64,000 nt of DNA from Stenogyne calaminthoides (GCA_037126765.1 JBBCBC010000022.1:18381758-18445757), one strand, 5' to 3'. Numbered from the stretch's first letter, positions 1 to 11,441 are shown. A program made the numbers and translations. The notes: generated from the letters alone by a model not told the origin.

Positions 1-484
1 GTCGGTTGACTCCTCGAGTGATCCTTCCATCAAATTGATCAACTGTTTCATTCGGTAGCATCTTGAGTTTCTCAAATACTACCAGCTCAGCTTGCAGTCT
101 GATGTCCTTAATCTGTTCATTTCCTCTGCAGATTACAGCAAGTGTATCCCAAACTTCCTTAGCTGTCTTCAGGTACTTCACTTTCTCTCGAGTAGTAGCA
201 TCCATAGTTTTCATGATGAGATGTCTGGCAACAGTATCTAGATTAGACAACTTCCTCTCATATGCATCCATTAGAGAGGGACTCTTTCTGATTCTTGTTC
301 CAACTAGTTGAGTAGGATCTCCTGCTTCAGCTGGGTTATAGATGATAATCGGTCCTATCTCAAGAATCTCATCCATTCTGTTGCTTATCACTCCAAGATG
401 GTTTCTCATATCGATAGACCAATCTGCATACTCATCAACAGAAAATATGGGTAAATTATGATGTATACCTGAAGTGTTATCCAT
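1..484 (-). CDS. Sirevirus-type Ty1-copia gag, N-terminal part (runs off left edge)
   Basis: An open frame runs on the minus strand from an ATG at 484 to the window edge without a stop (about 161 codons). It starts MDNTSGIHHNLP, continues with IFSVDEYADW and later TAKEVWDTLAVICRGNEQ. These match the layout of the UBN2-type capsid protein of Sirevirus copia elements: a 'P-x-F-S-V-x-x-Y-x-x-W' start and a 'TAKEIW..L...C.GNEQ' block. Gag packages element RNA into cytoplasmic particles. The start is supported by the tRNA primer site and LTR just upstream (607-2091). Unlike the gag of the second Sirevirus at about 30-31 kb, this one is clean, so the element may be young. The rest of gag and pol should lie left of the window. 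Confidence 0.85.
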   Translation of the reverse strand, partial: MDNTSGIHHNLPIFSVDEYADWSIDMRNHLGVISNRMDEILEIGPIIIYNPAEAGDPTQLVGTRIRKSPSLMDAYERKLSNLDTVARHLIMKTMDATTREKVKYLKTAKEVWDTLAVICRGNEQIKDIRLQAELVVFEKLKMLPNETVDQFDGRITRGVNR

Positions 485-606
485 GCTTGTGGTGATTTTG
501 AAAAATATAAGTTTTAAAAATGGTTTTCAAAGATCAGTTCAAGTGACCACAAAGGTTCTTCCTCAAGAACCGATGATATTCAAAGCCAGTGATCGGAAGA
601 ACCACT

Positions 607-618
607 GCTCTGATACCA
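607..618 (-). other. Primer binding site (tRNA-iMet) of the left Sirevirus
   Basis: The minus strand reads TGGTATCAGAGC, the standard plant LTR-retrotransposon site complementary to the 3' end of initiator tRNA-Met. Two bases separate it from the LTR end at 621, and gag begins about 120 bases further on. Confidence 0.92.
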
Positions 619-620
619 CT

Positions 621-2091
621 TGTAGGTCCCGAACGGGTTTCAGTGAGGGTGGAAGTCTAGAGGGGAGGGGTGAATAGACTTCCAAAACTTTTTTTCGTGG
701 ATCAGGTGTGTAAGCAAGTAATCCCGATCAGAGTGCGGAGTGAATCAGTATGCTGATATCCAACTTACTGATCTGTCAAGCAGATCAGTTCCGCGTCTAT
801 CAGTTTAACTGATGGTGCGGAAGGTTAGTTAACCCGTGTGAAAACTAGTTTTACTCAAACAAAGATTCTGACCAATCTTGTTCAAATCAGATGACAAAAG
901 TGTCAAACTGATCAGATCAGAAGCTTGATGTTAATCTGATCTAGGTACATAATATGCTTGTAGATAACAAAGAGTAGTGTGCAGATAAGGGTAAAGCAAG
1001 GTAAAGGCACACAAATTTATAGTGGTTCGGACAACTTGTCCTACGTCCACTCTTCCCTATCAGCAGGGGCACCAACTTAACCAACTGGACTTAGTTTATT
1101 GTGTTAGTCCAACACAGTACAACCAACAGATGTTTCACGAGTTCTCACTCAACCGATCCCAGAAATCAAATCTAGAAACCCTAGATTGAAATCTTGCTAT
1201 AACAAACTTAACCTAACTTTTGTTTGGGTGTAAGCTTTGTAATGTTCCAACTGAAATACTATCCTATCTTCTAAGTAGCCTAAAGCTAGAGGATAAGTAT
1301 TCTATGCTAAGAACAATAGGATGAACACTTAAGAATGAATCTTGAGTTTGTATTCTTCGTGCGGAAATTTACTTGTGCTTGAGCTTGATGATAATTTCTG
1401 TAACCTTACTATGAAGGTTTGATCCCATATTTATAGGCACGAAATCGAACTAGCCGTTGGAGAGCAATTCGAATTTCGTTCTATTTTAGGTAGCTTGGGG
1501 GCTTGATTTGACGTGCTCAGAAAGGCCATGCCGTCTTCGTGCAATTTTGTCCTCTCTAGCCATTTGAGTCGATACGCCATATCCTGCATAGTCAGATCCA
1601 TACATACGTGTCAAATTCTTAGTGGCTAACAAGTACACTGAATCGGCGCCTTGTAAATCCAACAGTTTAGCATTCTTCTGGTCTGATGACAATCGTATGT
1701 CTTTGATAAGTAGATATGCTTATCACATTTCTGACTTAGCTCCATCTGATCAGTATGCAACTGATCAGTAAACTTGAGTCTTCTGATAAGTTTATCTTAG
1801 CTTCAACCTATCGGCTCTGCTGGTGTTCTTCTACAGGTCTTTTGTTCTTCGTTTCTGATCTCTGTTTCTGATCTTCGCTACTGATCTTCGTTTCTGAACT
1901 CTGTTTCTGATCTTCGCTACTAATCTGAACCTATACATATTGAGTTCCCCCTCAATATGTGACCTAGTCTAATACATCAGTTGTCTAACAAGTTCAGCTG
2001 GTCTCCTATCATCATCAGTCGACTAACAGGTTCAACTGATCCTATTACAACTATTTTGGAACTTCCATCAAAACTATAAATTTCCCAACAA
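621..2091 (-). mobile_element. 5' LTR of the left Sirevirus-type copia element
   Basis: The segment has TG...CA ends (TGTAGG at 621, CCCAACA ending 2091) and lies directly outside the primer site. A minus-strand TATA-like CTATAAATA lies near 1428-1437. A block at about 1017-1060 with 'TATAGTGGTTCGGA' and 'CCTACGTCCACTC' recurs in both LTRs of the Sirevirus at 19-33 kb, although the rest of the two LTRs is largely unrelated. Only one LTR of this element is in the window, so its length (1471 bp) cannot be checked against a partner and no target duplication can be confirmed. Confidence 0.8.
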
Positions 2092-2627
2092 GTGAGATAC
2101 ACACGAACCTTATACAAGATCCTAAAAGGTATGGCGAAAAACCACACACCAAAAATCAATTTATTCAATCAAGTAACTAGTGATCTTATTCAACCTAAAA
2201 CTTGATCTAATAAGATAAAAATAATACTGATGGGAAATGTTGGTATACACTGGACCCGTACAAATAGACATAGCATCGACACTCACACTCCAGTCATGGT
2301 TGTATCTTTGATGCTACTCTCTTAAGTTTGGAGTAGAGCAAATGGGATTTCACTTTAACTCGAACTTGAATGTCGACCAATGCAGTCTATTTATAGACAT
2401 ACGGATCAAATGCATTATCCTATCCACTAGGTGTGGACAGCCTTTAACTTCTCTTCCACTATCTCCATGATCTTGGTGTAACCACCCATGATCTTTCTAT
2501 TCTTACTCCATATCAGTGCAACCGCTTGATAATATCTGAAATTGTCTTCAACCTGCAATGTAGGAAACATAGAAAAACACATCTAATAAAACAGAGTCGG
2601 TGTTAGGAGAAAGGGCAAATTTATGAT
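2092..2627. other. Unassigned AT-rich stretch
   Basis: Flank of the left Sirevirus LTR. I see no conserved gene. It holds a short exon-like frame (listed separately at 2427-2552) and, on the minus strand, a CTATAAATAGA TATA-like sequence near 2389-2399. It may be part of another decayed LTR. Confidence 0.3.
2427..2552 (-). other. Exon-like fragment, unidentified
   Basis: On the minus strand a good 3' splice site (pyrimidine-rich, ending TTGCAG) at 2553 is followed by an open frame of 41 codons, beginning VEDNFRYYQAVALIWSKN and ending EKLKAVHT then TAG. The composition is protein-like (amphipathic, charged). I do not recognise the family and no upstream exon is visible. It could be the last exon of a captured gene fragment or chance. 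Confidence 0.2.
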
Positions 2628-3558
2628 GTTGTGCAGAATGTTGTCCAACATCTGGAACAACATCCATGCAACATTAACAAAATTATTGTTGCCTAATTTT
2701 TCTATTATTTTCTAAAATAATAAATAAAAGAGGGAGATAGATTTTCTTTGAATTTTGTTATGGAATGAAGATAAGTATTCTTGGAATACAAGATTATCTC
2801 ATTAAATTCAAGAAATCTCCCACTTGGTTATTTATTTATAGTTTTCGAAAATTTTGAATAAATAAGGAAGGAAAGATTTTCTTGATTTTCTTGAAAAGAT
2901 ATTATGGAATATATGTATTCTTGGAATACAAGAATATCTCATAAATTAAAGAAGATCCAAATCTTAGATTTCTTGGTCCTTATTTTTTCGAAAATTCCAT
3001 AATAAGAGGAGGTGAAATTTTTGTGGAATATTTTAATTATGGAGAAAAAAATATATGACATATATATATTCAAGATTTCTTGGAGATCAAGAAAAAAAAT
3101 TTCCCATCTTATTCCTCACCAAAATTTCGACCACCACCCTATGTTATAAATAGGGGATGAATTTTCATCCCCAATGTAATTTCATGTGTTGGAAAAATTA
3201 GAAATCCGCAAAGATGGTGCAACATAATTTTATTTTTCCTTTTGTTAATTGTTCGTGAGCATCCTTCCACCGGATTATTGAACAAAGACGTGGGAATACT
3301 TTGAGAAGGCTCTTTGGGTTTGTTCGTGTGAACGGGCTATCCATCTTCTCAACGGTTGTCTCTTCAAGAGGTTAATTCACGTAAACTCCTAGCAACTCCG
3401 CATGCGTATGATTTATGTGGCTTGTTTGTATGCATGATTTGTTGTTGGATTATTATTTGAAATAATATAGGATTAATTCATGCTAGTAATAATTGTTATA
3501 ATTAAATTTGTATTTAAATATTCATCCCGAATAGATCCGGACAAGTAATTCCCCAACA
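2628..3558 (+). mobile_element. LTR-like segment (probable solo or orphan copia LTR)
   Basis: AT-rich sequence starting around TGTTGTGCAGAATG and ending CCCCAACA at 3558, exactly where the LINE RNase H frame is cut. It has a plus-strand TATA motif (TTATAAATAGGGG at about 3144) placed about 400 bases before the end, as in LTRs where TATA, R and U5 follow in order. There is a small inverted repeat near its start (2628-2666). No primer site follows 3558 and no convincing target duplication was found, so the left boundary and solo-LTR status are inferred. Confidence 0.4.
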
Positions 3559-3966
3559 GCATCAACATTGGCTTTAAACATGCAATGAGTCGGAGCATGC
3601 CATTTATTGCAGGGACTGTTATTCCCAGGCCTCACACTCGTAAGCCTCACCTTCGGAACACCAACATTCTCCCACCCACGAAGGAAATGTACCGCCTGGT
3701 AAATAATGTTCGGGCACTGTGGAATGTGAACCATCCCAAACCACTGTATTTCGGTGTCTCCATAAACCCAAAGCAACCATGAGAACTCTATGAACCTCAC
3801 TAGTAAATGTACGCAGCACCCTAAGGCAAAGATCCACTTGCCCATCAACTTCATATGCTAACTCATTAATTTTGTCCTTTAACCCCAGTGTTCTCCAGCT
3901 ATCTCTAGCAACCGAACAACCCACAAAGAGATGCCACATAGTCTTTGTTGTCATGTTAGAGCACAC
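3559..3966 (-). pseudogene. LINE RNase H domain (RVT_3) remnant with upstream linker
   Basis: Two overlapping minus frames (3619-3966 and 3522-3854) together cover the segment after the RT. It has a zinc-binding-like stretch (MWHLFVGCSVARDSWRTLG), a 'LGLWRHRNTVVWDG' block, then 'KWHAPTHCMFKANVDA', the usual start of a plant LINE RNase H (family form KW..P..G..K.NVDAA). The catalytic domain that should follow is missing because the sequence changes to the neighbouring LTR-like segment at 3558. A frameshift near 3800 separates the two frames. Confidence 0.75.
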
Positions 3967-4018
3967 TGGGGCATACTATCTATACCATCATACCATCTGC
4001 TAAGTTTAGCCCGGACGA

Positions 4019-4867
4019 CTAACCATCCCTCATCACCTTAGACGGAACACGCATTTTCCACAACATTTTCCACGGAGATTCATTAAATACCCACACCTTA
4101 TCAATAATTTTAATTGCCAAATGGTATGCAGATTTTATGGAATAATGGCCATCCGTAGTGAAATGCCAAATTAATTTATCCTCCACCCCTGTCGGTGCTG
4201 GTGAAGTCTTCAAGATTCTATCGGAATCCCTTCCAGCAAATGCCTCCTGAATGACGGTGACATCCCAATCTCTCGTGCCTGAAACAAAGATATCCTTGAC
4301 AACCATATCTTCAAAACCAGGGACCGGATATGTATCAAGGAAGAATGATTGATCATCATTAATCCAACCATCTCCCCATATCCAAACAGTCGAACCACTA
4401 CCCACCTTCCATCTTGAACCTCGGCTCACCAGATCCCTAGCCGAAAAAATGTTCTGCCACGTGTAACCCGAATTATAACCAAGTGAAGCATGAAAAAAAT
4501 CAGTGTTGGGAAAGTAATGGGCTTTGAGTATTCGAGCACTCAGCGAAGTAAGATTTGTTTGTAGCTTCCAAGCAACCTTGCCAAGCATAGCAAGATTAAA
4601 TATGTGAAGATTTCGAAACCCCATACCACCATCATTTTTATGCTTGCAAAGAGAATCCCACGACTCCCATTTAACCCCTTTCTTTGGGTCTGTAGAATGA
4701 CCCCACCAAAAAGAATTCATCATCTTATGTAACTCGTCAAGCAATGTTGATGGTAACAAGAAAGTACTCATACAAAAGCTGGAATCGATTGAGCCGCGGA
4801 TTTCAATAGTATCTCCATTCCAGCCTTGGAAATTTTCTTGCTTCTCCATCCTTGTAGTCTCCTCCAT
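4019..4867 (-). pseudogene. LINE reverse transcriptase, C-terminal part
   Basis: This 282-codon frame continues the RT downstream of the palm. It contains 'MNSFWWGHSTDPKKGVKWESW', then 'GGMGFRNLHIFNLAMLGK.AWKL' and 'WKVGSGSTVWIWGDGWI', the hallmark blocks of the post-RT region of plant LINEs, and ends before the zf-RVT region. It is separated from the RT palm (4895-5992) by a short break near 4870-4900, so the two were one ORF. It is a shared scaffold of LINE ORF2, not a separate gene. Confidence 0.85.
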
Positions 4868-4894
4868 AACCTTTCTCTAATATATCGAAAAATC

Positions 4895-5992
4895 TCATAT
4901 TTCCCTCGCCGAAGGAAGTCCGAGATATTTCCTCGTATTCAATGGATTACTAACCCCCAAAATTCCTTGCAACTCGAGCCGAGTAGGAGGATCAACATTA
5001 GGACTAAAATAGATACCTGACTTAGAAAACTTAATGGCTTGTATGGATGCCCGTTCATAAAGGTTAAGAGTATTTTTCAAAGCCAAACATTCGCGCCTTT
5101 TCGCTCTACAGAACAAGAGACAATCATCCGCAAATAATAAATGAGACAGTGCAAGCGCCCGCCTATAAACTAGACTCCCGTGAATTGTCCCACTTCTATT
5201 CTCCTTCCTAAGTAAACAAGAGAGACCCTCAGCACAAAGTAGAAACAGGTAAGGTGATAGAGGATCACCTTGTCTGAGCCCCCTCCCGGGATTAACCGGT
5301 CCCACTAATTCATTATTCACCGAGAAGGAATAATTTACCGTACGCAAGCAAAGATGCATCCAATTTACCCACTTCTCATGAAACCCCATTTTACGTAGAA
5401 TACAATCCAAATAATTCCAATCCACTCTGTCATAAGCCTTACGAATATCGATCTTTAGCACTACCACTCCGTTCCTTCCCTTTATTTTACTCTTCAAAGC
5501 ATGTATGGTTTCAAAAGCTACCAATACATTGTCTTGGATAGAGCATCCCGATTGAAACGCTGATTGGGATTCGTCAATGAGTTTAGGTAAAACAAGCTTT
5601 AACCAATTGCAAAGGACCTTGGACAGTATTTTGTAAATTACATTACAAAGACAAATGGGTCGATGGTCCCTCATCGTAGTCGGGTTATCACATTTTGGGA
5701 TGAGAACAACAATTATATTATTGAGACTCGGCGGAAAAGAACCAGAAATCAGCCAATGAGTGTAAGCAGAGACCACATCCAGACCCACTATACTCCTAAA
5801 CCCCTTATAGAACCCCAGATTAAACCCATCTGGACTCGGTGCCTTATCTTTATGCATTTTTTTTATTGCAGTTCGAAACTCCCCAGGATCAAACGGGCGA
5901 ATGAGAAAGTTGTTGTCCTCCTCCGTCAAACAAGTATTCATCGAATCCATGACCTGCTCAATGTCTAATATACAATCTGAAGCCGTAAACAA
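4895..5992 (-). pseudogene. LINE reverse transcriptase palm/fingers (RVT_1)
   Basis: This is a 365-codon open frame. Visible motifs in order are KAPSPDGFN (motif 1 area), 'VVLIPKCDNP', 'RPICLCNVIYKILSKVL', 'SAFQSGCSIQDNVLVAFE', 'VVLKIDIRKAYDRVDW' (motif A with the catalytic Asp), 'GLRQGDPLSPYLFLLCAEGLS' (motif B), and 'LLFADDCLLFC' (motif C, F-A-D-D). All catalytic aspartates are present. The enzyme copies element RNA at a nicked chromosomal site. Although this block is intact, the endonuclease and RNase H on either side are broken. Confidence 0.93.
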
Positions 5993-5999
5993 GTTCTAG

Positions 6000-6790
6000 A
6001 AAAAATTACGAACAACAAAATGAATATCTTGGGCCATCGTGGCCCACCTATTATTTTCATCAAATAGGCCTGGAATGGTGTTAATCTTTCTCCGAGCTGA
6101 AGCCATTTGATAAAAATAAAACGGGTGTTTAAATCCCCTCCCGTAAGCCAAAAAACCTTCGCTTGTTGCTTCCAATAAATTTCATCTTTAACCAGGAGCT
6201 AAGCCAATTGCCTTCTTGCTTCACTTAACCGATTGTTCAGAATCGGATCATCCGACCGTTGGAGTTGTTTAATTTCATTTTCAAGATCCATCTTATTTCG
6301 TTTAGCAGCAGAAGATATGTGATTCCCCCAATCCATCAAATCCCCTAACGTAGCAAGCAAGCGCTGCAGAAGTTCAAAATCGTGGAACTCAGCCCACGTA
6401 AGATTAACCACCAAATATAAGTCGGGCTCCTCCAGCCATTTATTCTAAAATCTAAATGTGCAGCGACGCGGGACCACATGCATTGGAGTAGTATCAAGCA
6501 AGATCGGGTTATGGCCAGAAATAGGTGCAACTAAGTTGTGAAGAGTTGCATTAACAAATCAATTGTGCCACCCCGGCTCGCTAAAGCTCTGTCAAGTCTG
6601 ATGAGAGGTTCCTCTACCCCGATTCCAAGTGAAGTTATACCCCATCATATTGACATCGAGTAAATTACAATCCAATACAGCTTCACAGAACCCCCTAAAC
6701 AACCAAGCCACACCCCTTTTTTCAGCCATGGATGGTTATTAACTCGAGAGAGACGACGAAGCAACTCCCATGAAAGACACTTTTTTTAAG
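6000..6790 (-). pseudogene. LINE endonuclease remnant, active-site segment deleted
   Basis: Read on the minus strand, fragments in several frames give WELLRRLSRVNNHPWL, then directly AEKRG, WLFRGFCEAVLDCNLLDV and NFTWNRGRGT, then IRLDRALAS. These are the C-terminal half of a plant LINE AP endonuclease followed by its linker to RT (a block near 6080-6160 reads like VFWLTGGDLNTRF). In the family a G-D-F-N motif sits between 'PWL' and 'EKRG'. Here it is absent at about 6727, so the metal-binding Asp is lost. Frameshifts are frequent. Confidence 0.75.
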
Positions 6791-6839
6791 TACCGTTAGC
6801 CAATTTCAAGTATTTCCAGCATTTGAGTGACTTAAATGT

Positions 6840-7130
6840 ATCCATTGCATAAAATTAAGCCAAACCGACCCCTTTTTCGAACCATCATATTCCAGGAACC
6901 TCCCAATGAAATTCCCAAGCATACGCCCGACATTGTCAACTCACATTGTCAACTCGCACCCAGTATGGAATCTTGTTGAGCGGGACAATTAGTGGATTGT
7001 CCCCAAGGCGTAGTTGATGAACCAAGAGAGGATGGTTACTGAACGTCCAAGGACCACCATCAAGAACCCGCTTCAAGTCAATTACATGGAAAAATTGACA
7101 CAGTAAACGACCATTTCAAACTCTGGAACC
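6840..7130 (-). pseudogene. LINE ORF1-like DUF4283 remnant
   Basis: The minus strand encodes LLCQFFHVIDLKRVLDGGPW, TFSNHPLLVHQL, IVPLNKIPYWVRV, then after a small duplication and frameshift, NFIGRFLEYD. This is the DUF4283 nucleic-acid-binding domain found in ORF1 of plant LINEs (family pattern: d-xx-RVLxGGPWTFxxHxLxxxxL). A tandem slip 'TTGTCAACTCACATTGTCAACTC' near 6935-6957 interrupts it. It is fused almost directly to the endonuclease remnant, so the rest of ORF1 and most of the endonuclease are deleted. Confidence 0.7.
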
Positions 7131-9098
7131 GAAAGTTTAGGTTATTATTTGACTTTGCATGTCAAAGCTTTAAGTATTCGTCTTCTTTTCTATCTTTAGG
7201 TAAATAAATTTGTTCAATTTTATGAAAGTTTTCAACGTCCCAACTAATATTTAAGGCGAAGATTAAATTACCTATTTTCAGCTAAAGCATAACTCAAATT
7301 GATATTGATGAAGAGCATGTATATTGTGTTATGTGTTTTTCCATTTCCTATTGACAATATAACTCATATTTTAGATGACAAATTTTCTGAAATGAACTTC
7401 TCAGTCCATCCTGGAGAGTTTGAGATGTGAAACTTACTTTATTGAGCTCTCAAATGCAATCCAAAGCAAGTCATTATCCTTTAATGAAGATTGAGTTTAC
7501 AACCCTGGTGGACGTGAACTTATGATAAATTTTTTTAGTTAGGGTGTTCCCTTATTGTATCGTTATAAGAATTTGGTTGCTAAAGGATTCGAGGATCCTG
7601 GATTTAAATGTTGAGAAACTCCTACATATTACGATATGGCTTAATTAATTGTATTTGTGGGGCTGATGATTCTTTGATCATTTATAAGTTATGGATTTTG
7701 TTCAACGTATCTTATAACTTTGAAACAAGTGCTTTTAGGATTTATTTAATGGAATTTCTGTCACAAATTGTTTTTTTTATTTTGATGAAAACATAAATAG
7801 GCTTAAGGAAGTTTATTGTGTTCTTCAGCTTCAAGAGCTTGAAGACATTCTTACAAACTCAATGACACCCTGAGTTACCATCAGAGATAAAATTATGTTT
7901 GCGAAAGTTTCTCCACTAGCTTCTCAAGAATGTTAGTGCGATTATTCAACCATTTAACTTCAAAATGACAATATCGAAGCAAGCGCAAGTGTGAAGTTCC
8001 AAATGCAGGCAATTTCGATGCTATATTTGGCTTTGCCTATTTTTTCATTTTGTAGAATTTTGTTTCTCTTTCTTCCTCAAAAAGAGTCGACTTCTAAACA
8101 GAATTTCTCCAAAAATCACGGGTATCTTTTTTTTCAAATAAAAATTATGTTTCTCCAAGTACTCTCTTTTCCAATTTCTGCAATTAGGTACAACTAATTT
8201 TCAATTACGACGTTATCCAGTCTTAAATTTTTCGATGTCAAATTGGTGCAGGTTTTTTGATTGTAAAATAAGTTCAACTTCCGTCATATTCACATTAAGA
8301 GTTGGGCACATATGAATAATGAAAATTAGACCTCTTATATCTTTTATTTTCCTTAAGTTCTCTCTGTTTATTTTTTGAAATGTGATTTTGTTGTTTTAGT
8401 TAATAGGTGGAATGGTAAAATGCACCAAGAAGAGTAAGTAGGTTGTTTGATTGAAAACCTATTTAGCTAATCTCCATTTTGGAAGATTATTATGATCATG
8501 ATCTGATATTTGAAAATAACAAGAATTTTCAAACTACGTTATCTTCTATAGCAACATGCAGTTAGTTAGAATTTTCAATTTTGAGTTTAGCAAATTTCAT
8601 TTATGTTCTCTTTTTTGGATTGTGGTGGAATATCTCTATATTCTTAACAATGCACATCTGCTATTTGTTTTTTGTTTTGGCCAATAATTTGATAAAACCT
8701 TTATTTTTCCTTAAGTCCTCACCTACCATTTTTTCTCATACTAAAACTCATTTAAAATATCCTCAATCTCAACGTGAGCAGTTTGAAATTTCTATTATCA
8801 ATCAAACTTGAAGAAACTGAACAAATAAAATAAAACAAAAATGAAAATGAAAATGAGGTACAATATTGGGTTAAATATTTTAGTGGAAGAAATGTTTTTT
8901 TTATGTATTCAAGTTAACAGACCCATATTTTATTTAGTTTAGAATGATTCGGAGAGCATTATTATTCAGCATGTAGTTACATATTTAGTTTTAAAGAATG
9001 TGTGCAATATGTGTTGATTCTTTTTAATTCATTTTGTACTTTAAGAAATCTGAAAAATAATGCAAAAAATCAGCAAGAAAGTATATATTGTACTAAGT
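7131..9098. other. AT-rich intergenic DNA, nothing recognised
   Basis: About 2 kb of AT-rich sequence. Short frames exist (for example 7608-7796, 8581-8811) but their amino-acid composition is that of random AT-rich DNA (rich in F, I, L, Y, N), with no conserved motif. No terminal repeats or RNA genes were seen. Confidence 0.5.
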
Positions 9099-9103
9099 CT
9101 TAT

Positions 9104-9921
9104 TGTAATATCTGTATATTTCCATTAAATTTATATGCGTATTTAATTACTCAAATTAATTTATTTTGTAGTTATATTAAAATTTTATATATTATCGAGA
9201 TATAAGTATTTAAAGCCCGATTTAAAAATTATTACTTTAATTCAAGCCCAAAACTCAAACTCAAGTCTGTTTTTAATAAATCTATTTATAGGACAATATA
9301 CCCTAAAATTTGACATTCTTCTCCACGATTTTTCCACAACTATTCTGCAAAAAGTATTGTTACTTTCTCTTATGTTTAAATTTTTTTAGTTCTTTAGATC
9401 ATAAACCTCAATGGTTGAATTTTCGTTGATTATTTACTTCGAACCAAATATATGTTGCTTTTCTACACACTAACTATGTATATTTGCTTTATATGTGTGT
9501 CATGGATGGGAGATAAAGTGTATATATATAGAGATGTTTCGGTTAGTTTCTCAATATATTAGGGTTAATGTATTGTATTACTATTTGATGATTCATAGGA
9601 GTATAGTGGTACGAGGTAGTAGATGTGAACTTTTTATTAATTAAATGAGTTTGGCTTAATCATTTATGCATAACTGGGAATACTTGGAGTATAATTAAGA
9701 ATAGCTAATTAATTTAAGGATTTGTGTGACGCACTGATTTGTGGGAATTATTTAGATTAGTACTTCTATTGTTACTATGGAAATTGTTAGAATAACACGA
9801 TACAGTAAGTTCGAGGTTTCTAATGAGGATTCATATTATTCTAATTATAAGAATTTATTTCTATTATTTTCTAAGTAGATTTAATTATTTACGTTAGGTG
9901 ATGGTAATCATGAGGAGTAAG
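9104..9921 (+). mobile_element. Gypsy 5' LTR, left part
   Basis: It matches the first part of the 3' LTR (from 49773) almost base for base over long stretches, for example TGTAATATC(T/C)GTATATTTCC at the start and the AGCTAATTAATTTAAGGATTTG block. It ends at GTAATCATGAGGAGTAAG, where copia copy 1 is inserted. It lacks the MITE present in the 3' LTR and a short segment (50298-50385) after the 'AGTAGA' position. Confidence 0.92.
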
Positions 9922-9969
9922 TGTTAGTGTTAGTGTTAGTGTTAGTGTTAGTGTTAGTGTTAGTGTTAG
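9922..9969 (+). repeat. (TGTTAG)8 hexamer array at LTR tip
   Basis: Eight perfect tandem copies of TGTTAG form the extreme 5' end of the LTR. The 3' LTR of the same element and the 5' ends of both copy 2 LTRs have two copies. Confidence 0.95.
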
Positions 9970-11441
9970 TGTCCTAGAGACAATCTATTGTAAGGACGTA
10001 ATACTCGATGATATTCAGTTTGATTTAATATTATAGTTCACTTAATATTAATGTATGGAAATACACTTGTTTGAATATTATGTTTGATTGTTTGCATTTA
10101 TTCATGCAAGTGTTTCCCATGAGTCATTGTTGTCATTGAGGTTGTGAGCTTAAGCATGATTCTCAAATAGCCCCGATCAAGGATCATCAAGAATGGGATA
10201 TTGATGATGCAATGGAGATTGGTGTGCGATCTGCATCATACTCTTAGAGAGTGTAGTAAGATCCCACTTACTACGAGATACTAGGTATCTCATGATGGAT
10301 GCACAAATACCTTAGAGGGTATTGGTATACCCATCCGAGAAACCGTTTGATGTAGTTCCACTATATGTGTCTACGCGTGTCTCGGTTAGTGGGAGCGATG
10401 CGATACTCCTTTGACTTGAGGTCAATACGCATGACATGTGTGGGATGATAAACTTTGACCGTGATCGACGCTTGCACCCGTCTATGGGTAGATATGGCTT
10501 GGATTGGGTTCATCACGAAGTGCATGTGCGTGGTAGTTGAGCCAAGAATATGATTCATTCCTCAAAGTGGATTTAGAGAGAATACTCATTTTCTCATCAT
10601 AATTGGATCAAAGTCATCGGCCGATGCACGTTAACTTAGACTTTGTGGTTAAGTGTGACATACATGATCAATTAGTGATTGGAGATAAATTGATTAAGTT
10701 ATTTGAATAGACACTTCATCATGTTCAAGACTTAATCAAGTATTCGCGAATGAAAGGAGGAAATCGTAATAGTCCATGTTTCAGTTACAGGTAGTTGCAC
10801 ATTTCCTCGCAACGTACCTCATATATTGAGAATGTCTTATTTATTGTCTAGGGTTCAATTAAGACCGTTTGTTTGAATAATCGCTCGATATATGAGGGCC
10901 TATGGGTCACACAACAAGTAATGGTTGTTTACTAATTATAGTTTGTTGATTAAATATTAAATTTGATTTAATATTTAATTTATGGAGAAGTAATTAATAA
11001 TAGATTAATTTGGAATTAATTATTATTAATATTTAATTAAATTGGATTTAATTAAATAAGAATTCCCAATAATTATATTTGGAATATAATTGTAGGATTT
11101 AATGTATATGGAAATAAATCGTAGAGATTTTCATATAAGGAATTTAAATCCGTAGAGATTATATTTAGGGAATTAAATTAAAAGGAATTAATTTAATTCA
11201 AGATTAGGGATTTTATTTCCCTAATTGGGCTAGCTTGGGAAATAAGCTAAGCCTCCCTATATATACAAGCTCTTAGGAATTCACAAAATAATCACTTCAT
11301 ATTTTCTCCATAAAATCTAGAGTTTGGATTTTCCTAGCAAATTCATCTCGCGGTTTCAACGGTAATTAATTGTTCGTTGTTGGTGAACTATAATTTCTGC
11401 TGCGCATATATTACGTGTTTACATGCCTCTAAATTCAAACA
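9922..11441 (+). mobile_element. Copia copy 1, 5' LTR
   Basis: It begins with eight copies of TGTTAG and ends TTCAAACA at 11441. A TATA-like CCTATATATACA lies at about 11257-11266, upstream of the presumed transcript start. The body matches the 17393-18993 LTR and, in reverse complement, both LTRs of copy 2. It lacks a short stretch (GAACTCAGATGACTT in the partner) near 10150. Confidence 0.92.

Larger units (their letters stand above)
3559..7130 (-). mobile_element. Degenerate LINE (non-LTR retrotransposon, plant L1 type)
   Basis: Reading the minus strand from 7130 down, one sees remnants of an ORF1 DUF4283 domain, an AP-type endonuclease, a long reverse transcriptase with an F-A-D-D active site, its C-terminal extension, and the first residues of an RNase H domain that stops at 3559. 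This is the order of plant L1-clade LINEs. The copy lacks a 3' tail, having been cut by the LTR-like segment, and has internal deletions. It is not mobile. Confidence 0.88.

Noticed and set aside
5663..5968. 101-codon plus-strand frame
   Set aside because: Antisense shadow of the LINE reverse transcriptase.
7371..7620. Possible hAT transposase remnant (DDKFSEMN-like stretch)
   Set aside because: Only a few residues resemble the family and there are no supporting motifs or terminal repeats.
9900..9975. TGTTAG array as a telomere-like or CRISPR-type repeat
   Set aside because: The unit is the LTR terminus itself, present twice in sister LTRs; there are no spacers and it is not the plant telomere unit TTTAGGG.
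10361..10558. Short frame recurring in all copia LTRs (also 17806-18003, 42979-43176, 46947-47234)
   Set aside because: It recurs because the LTRs are copies of one sequence. It sits in U3/R non-coding DNA, and its length differs between copies.
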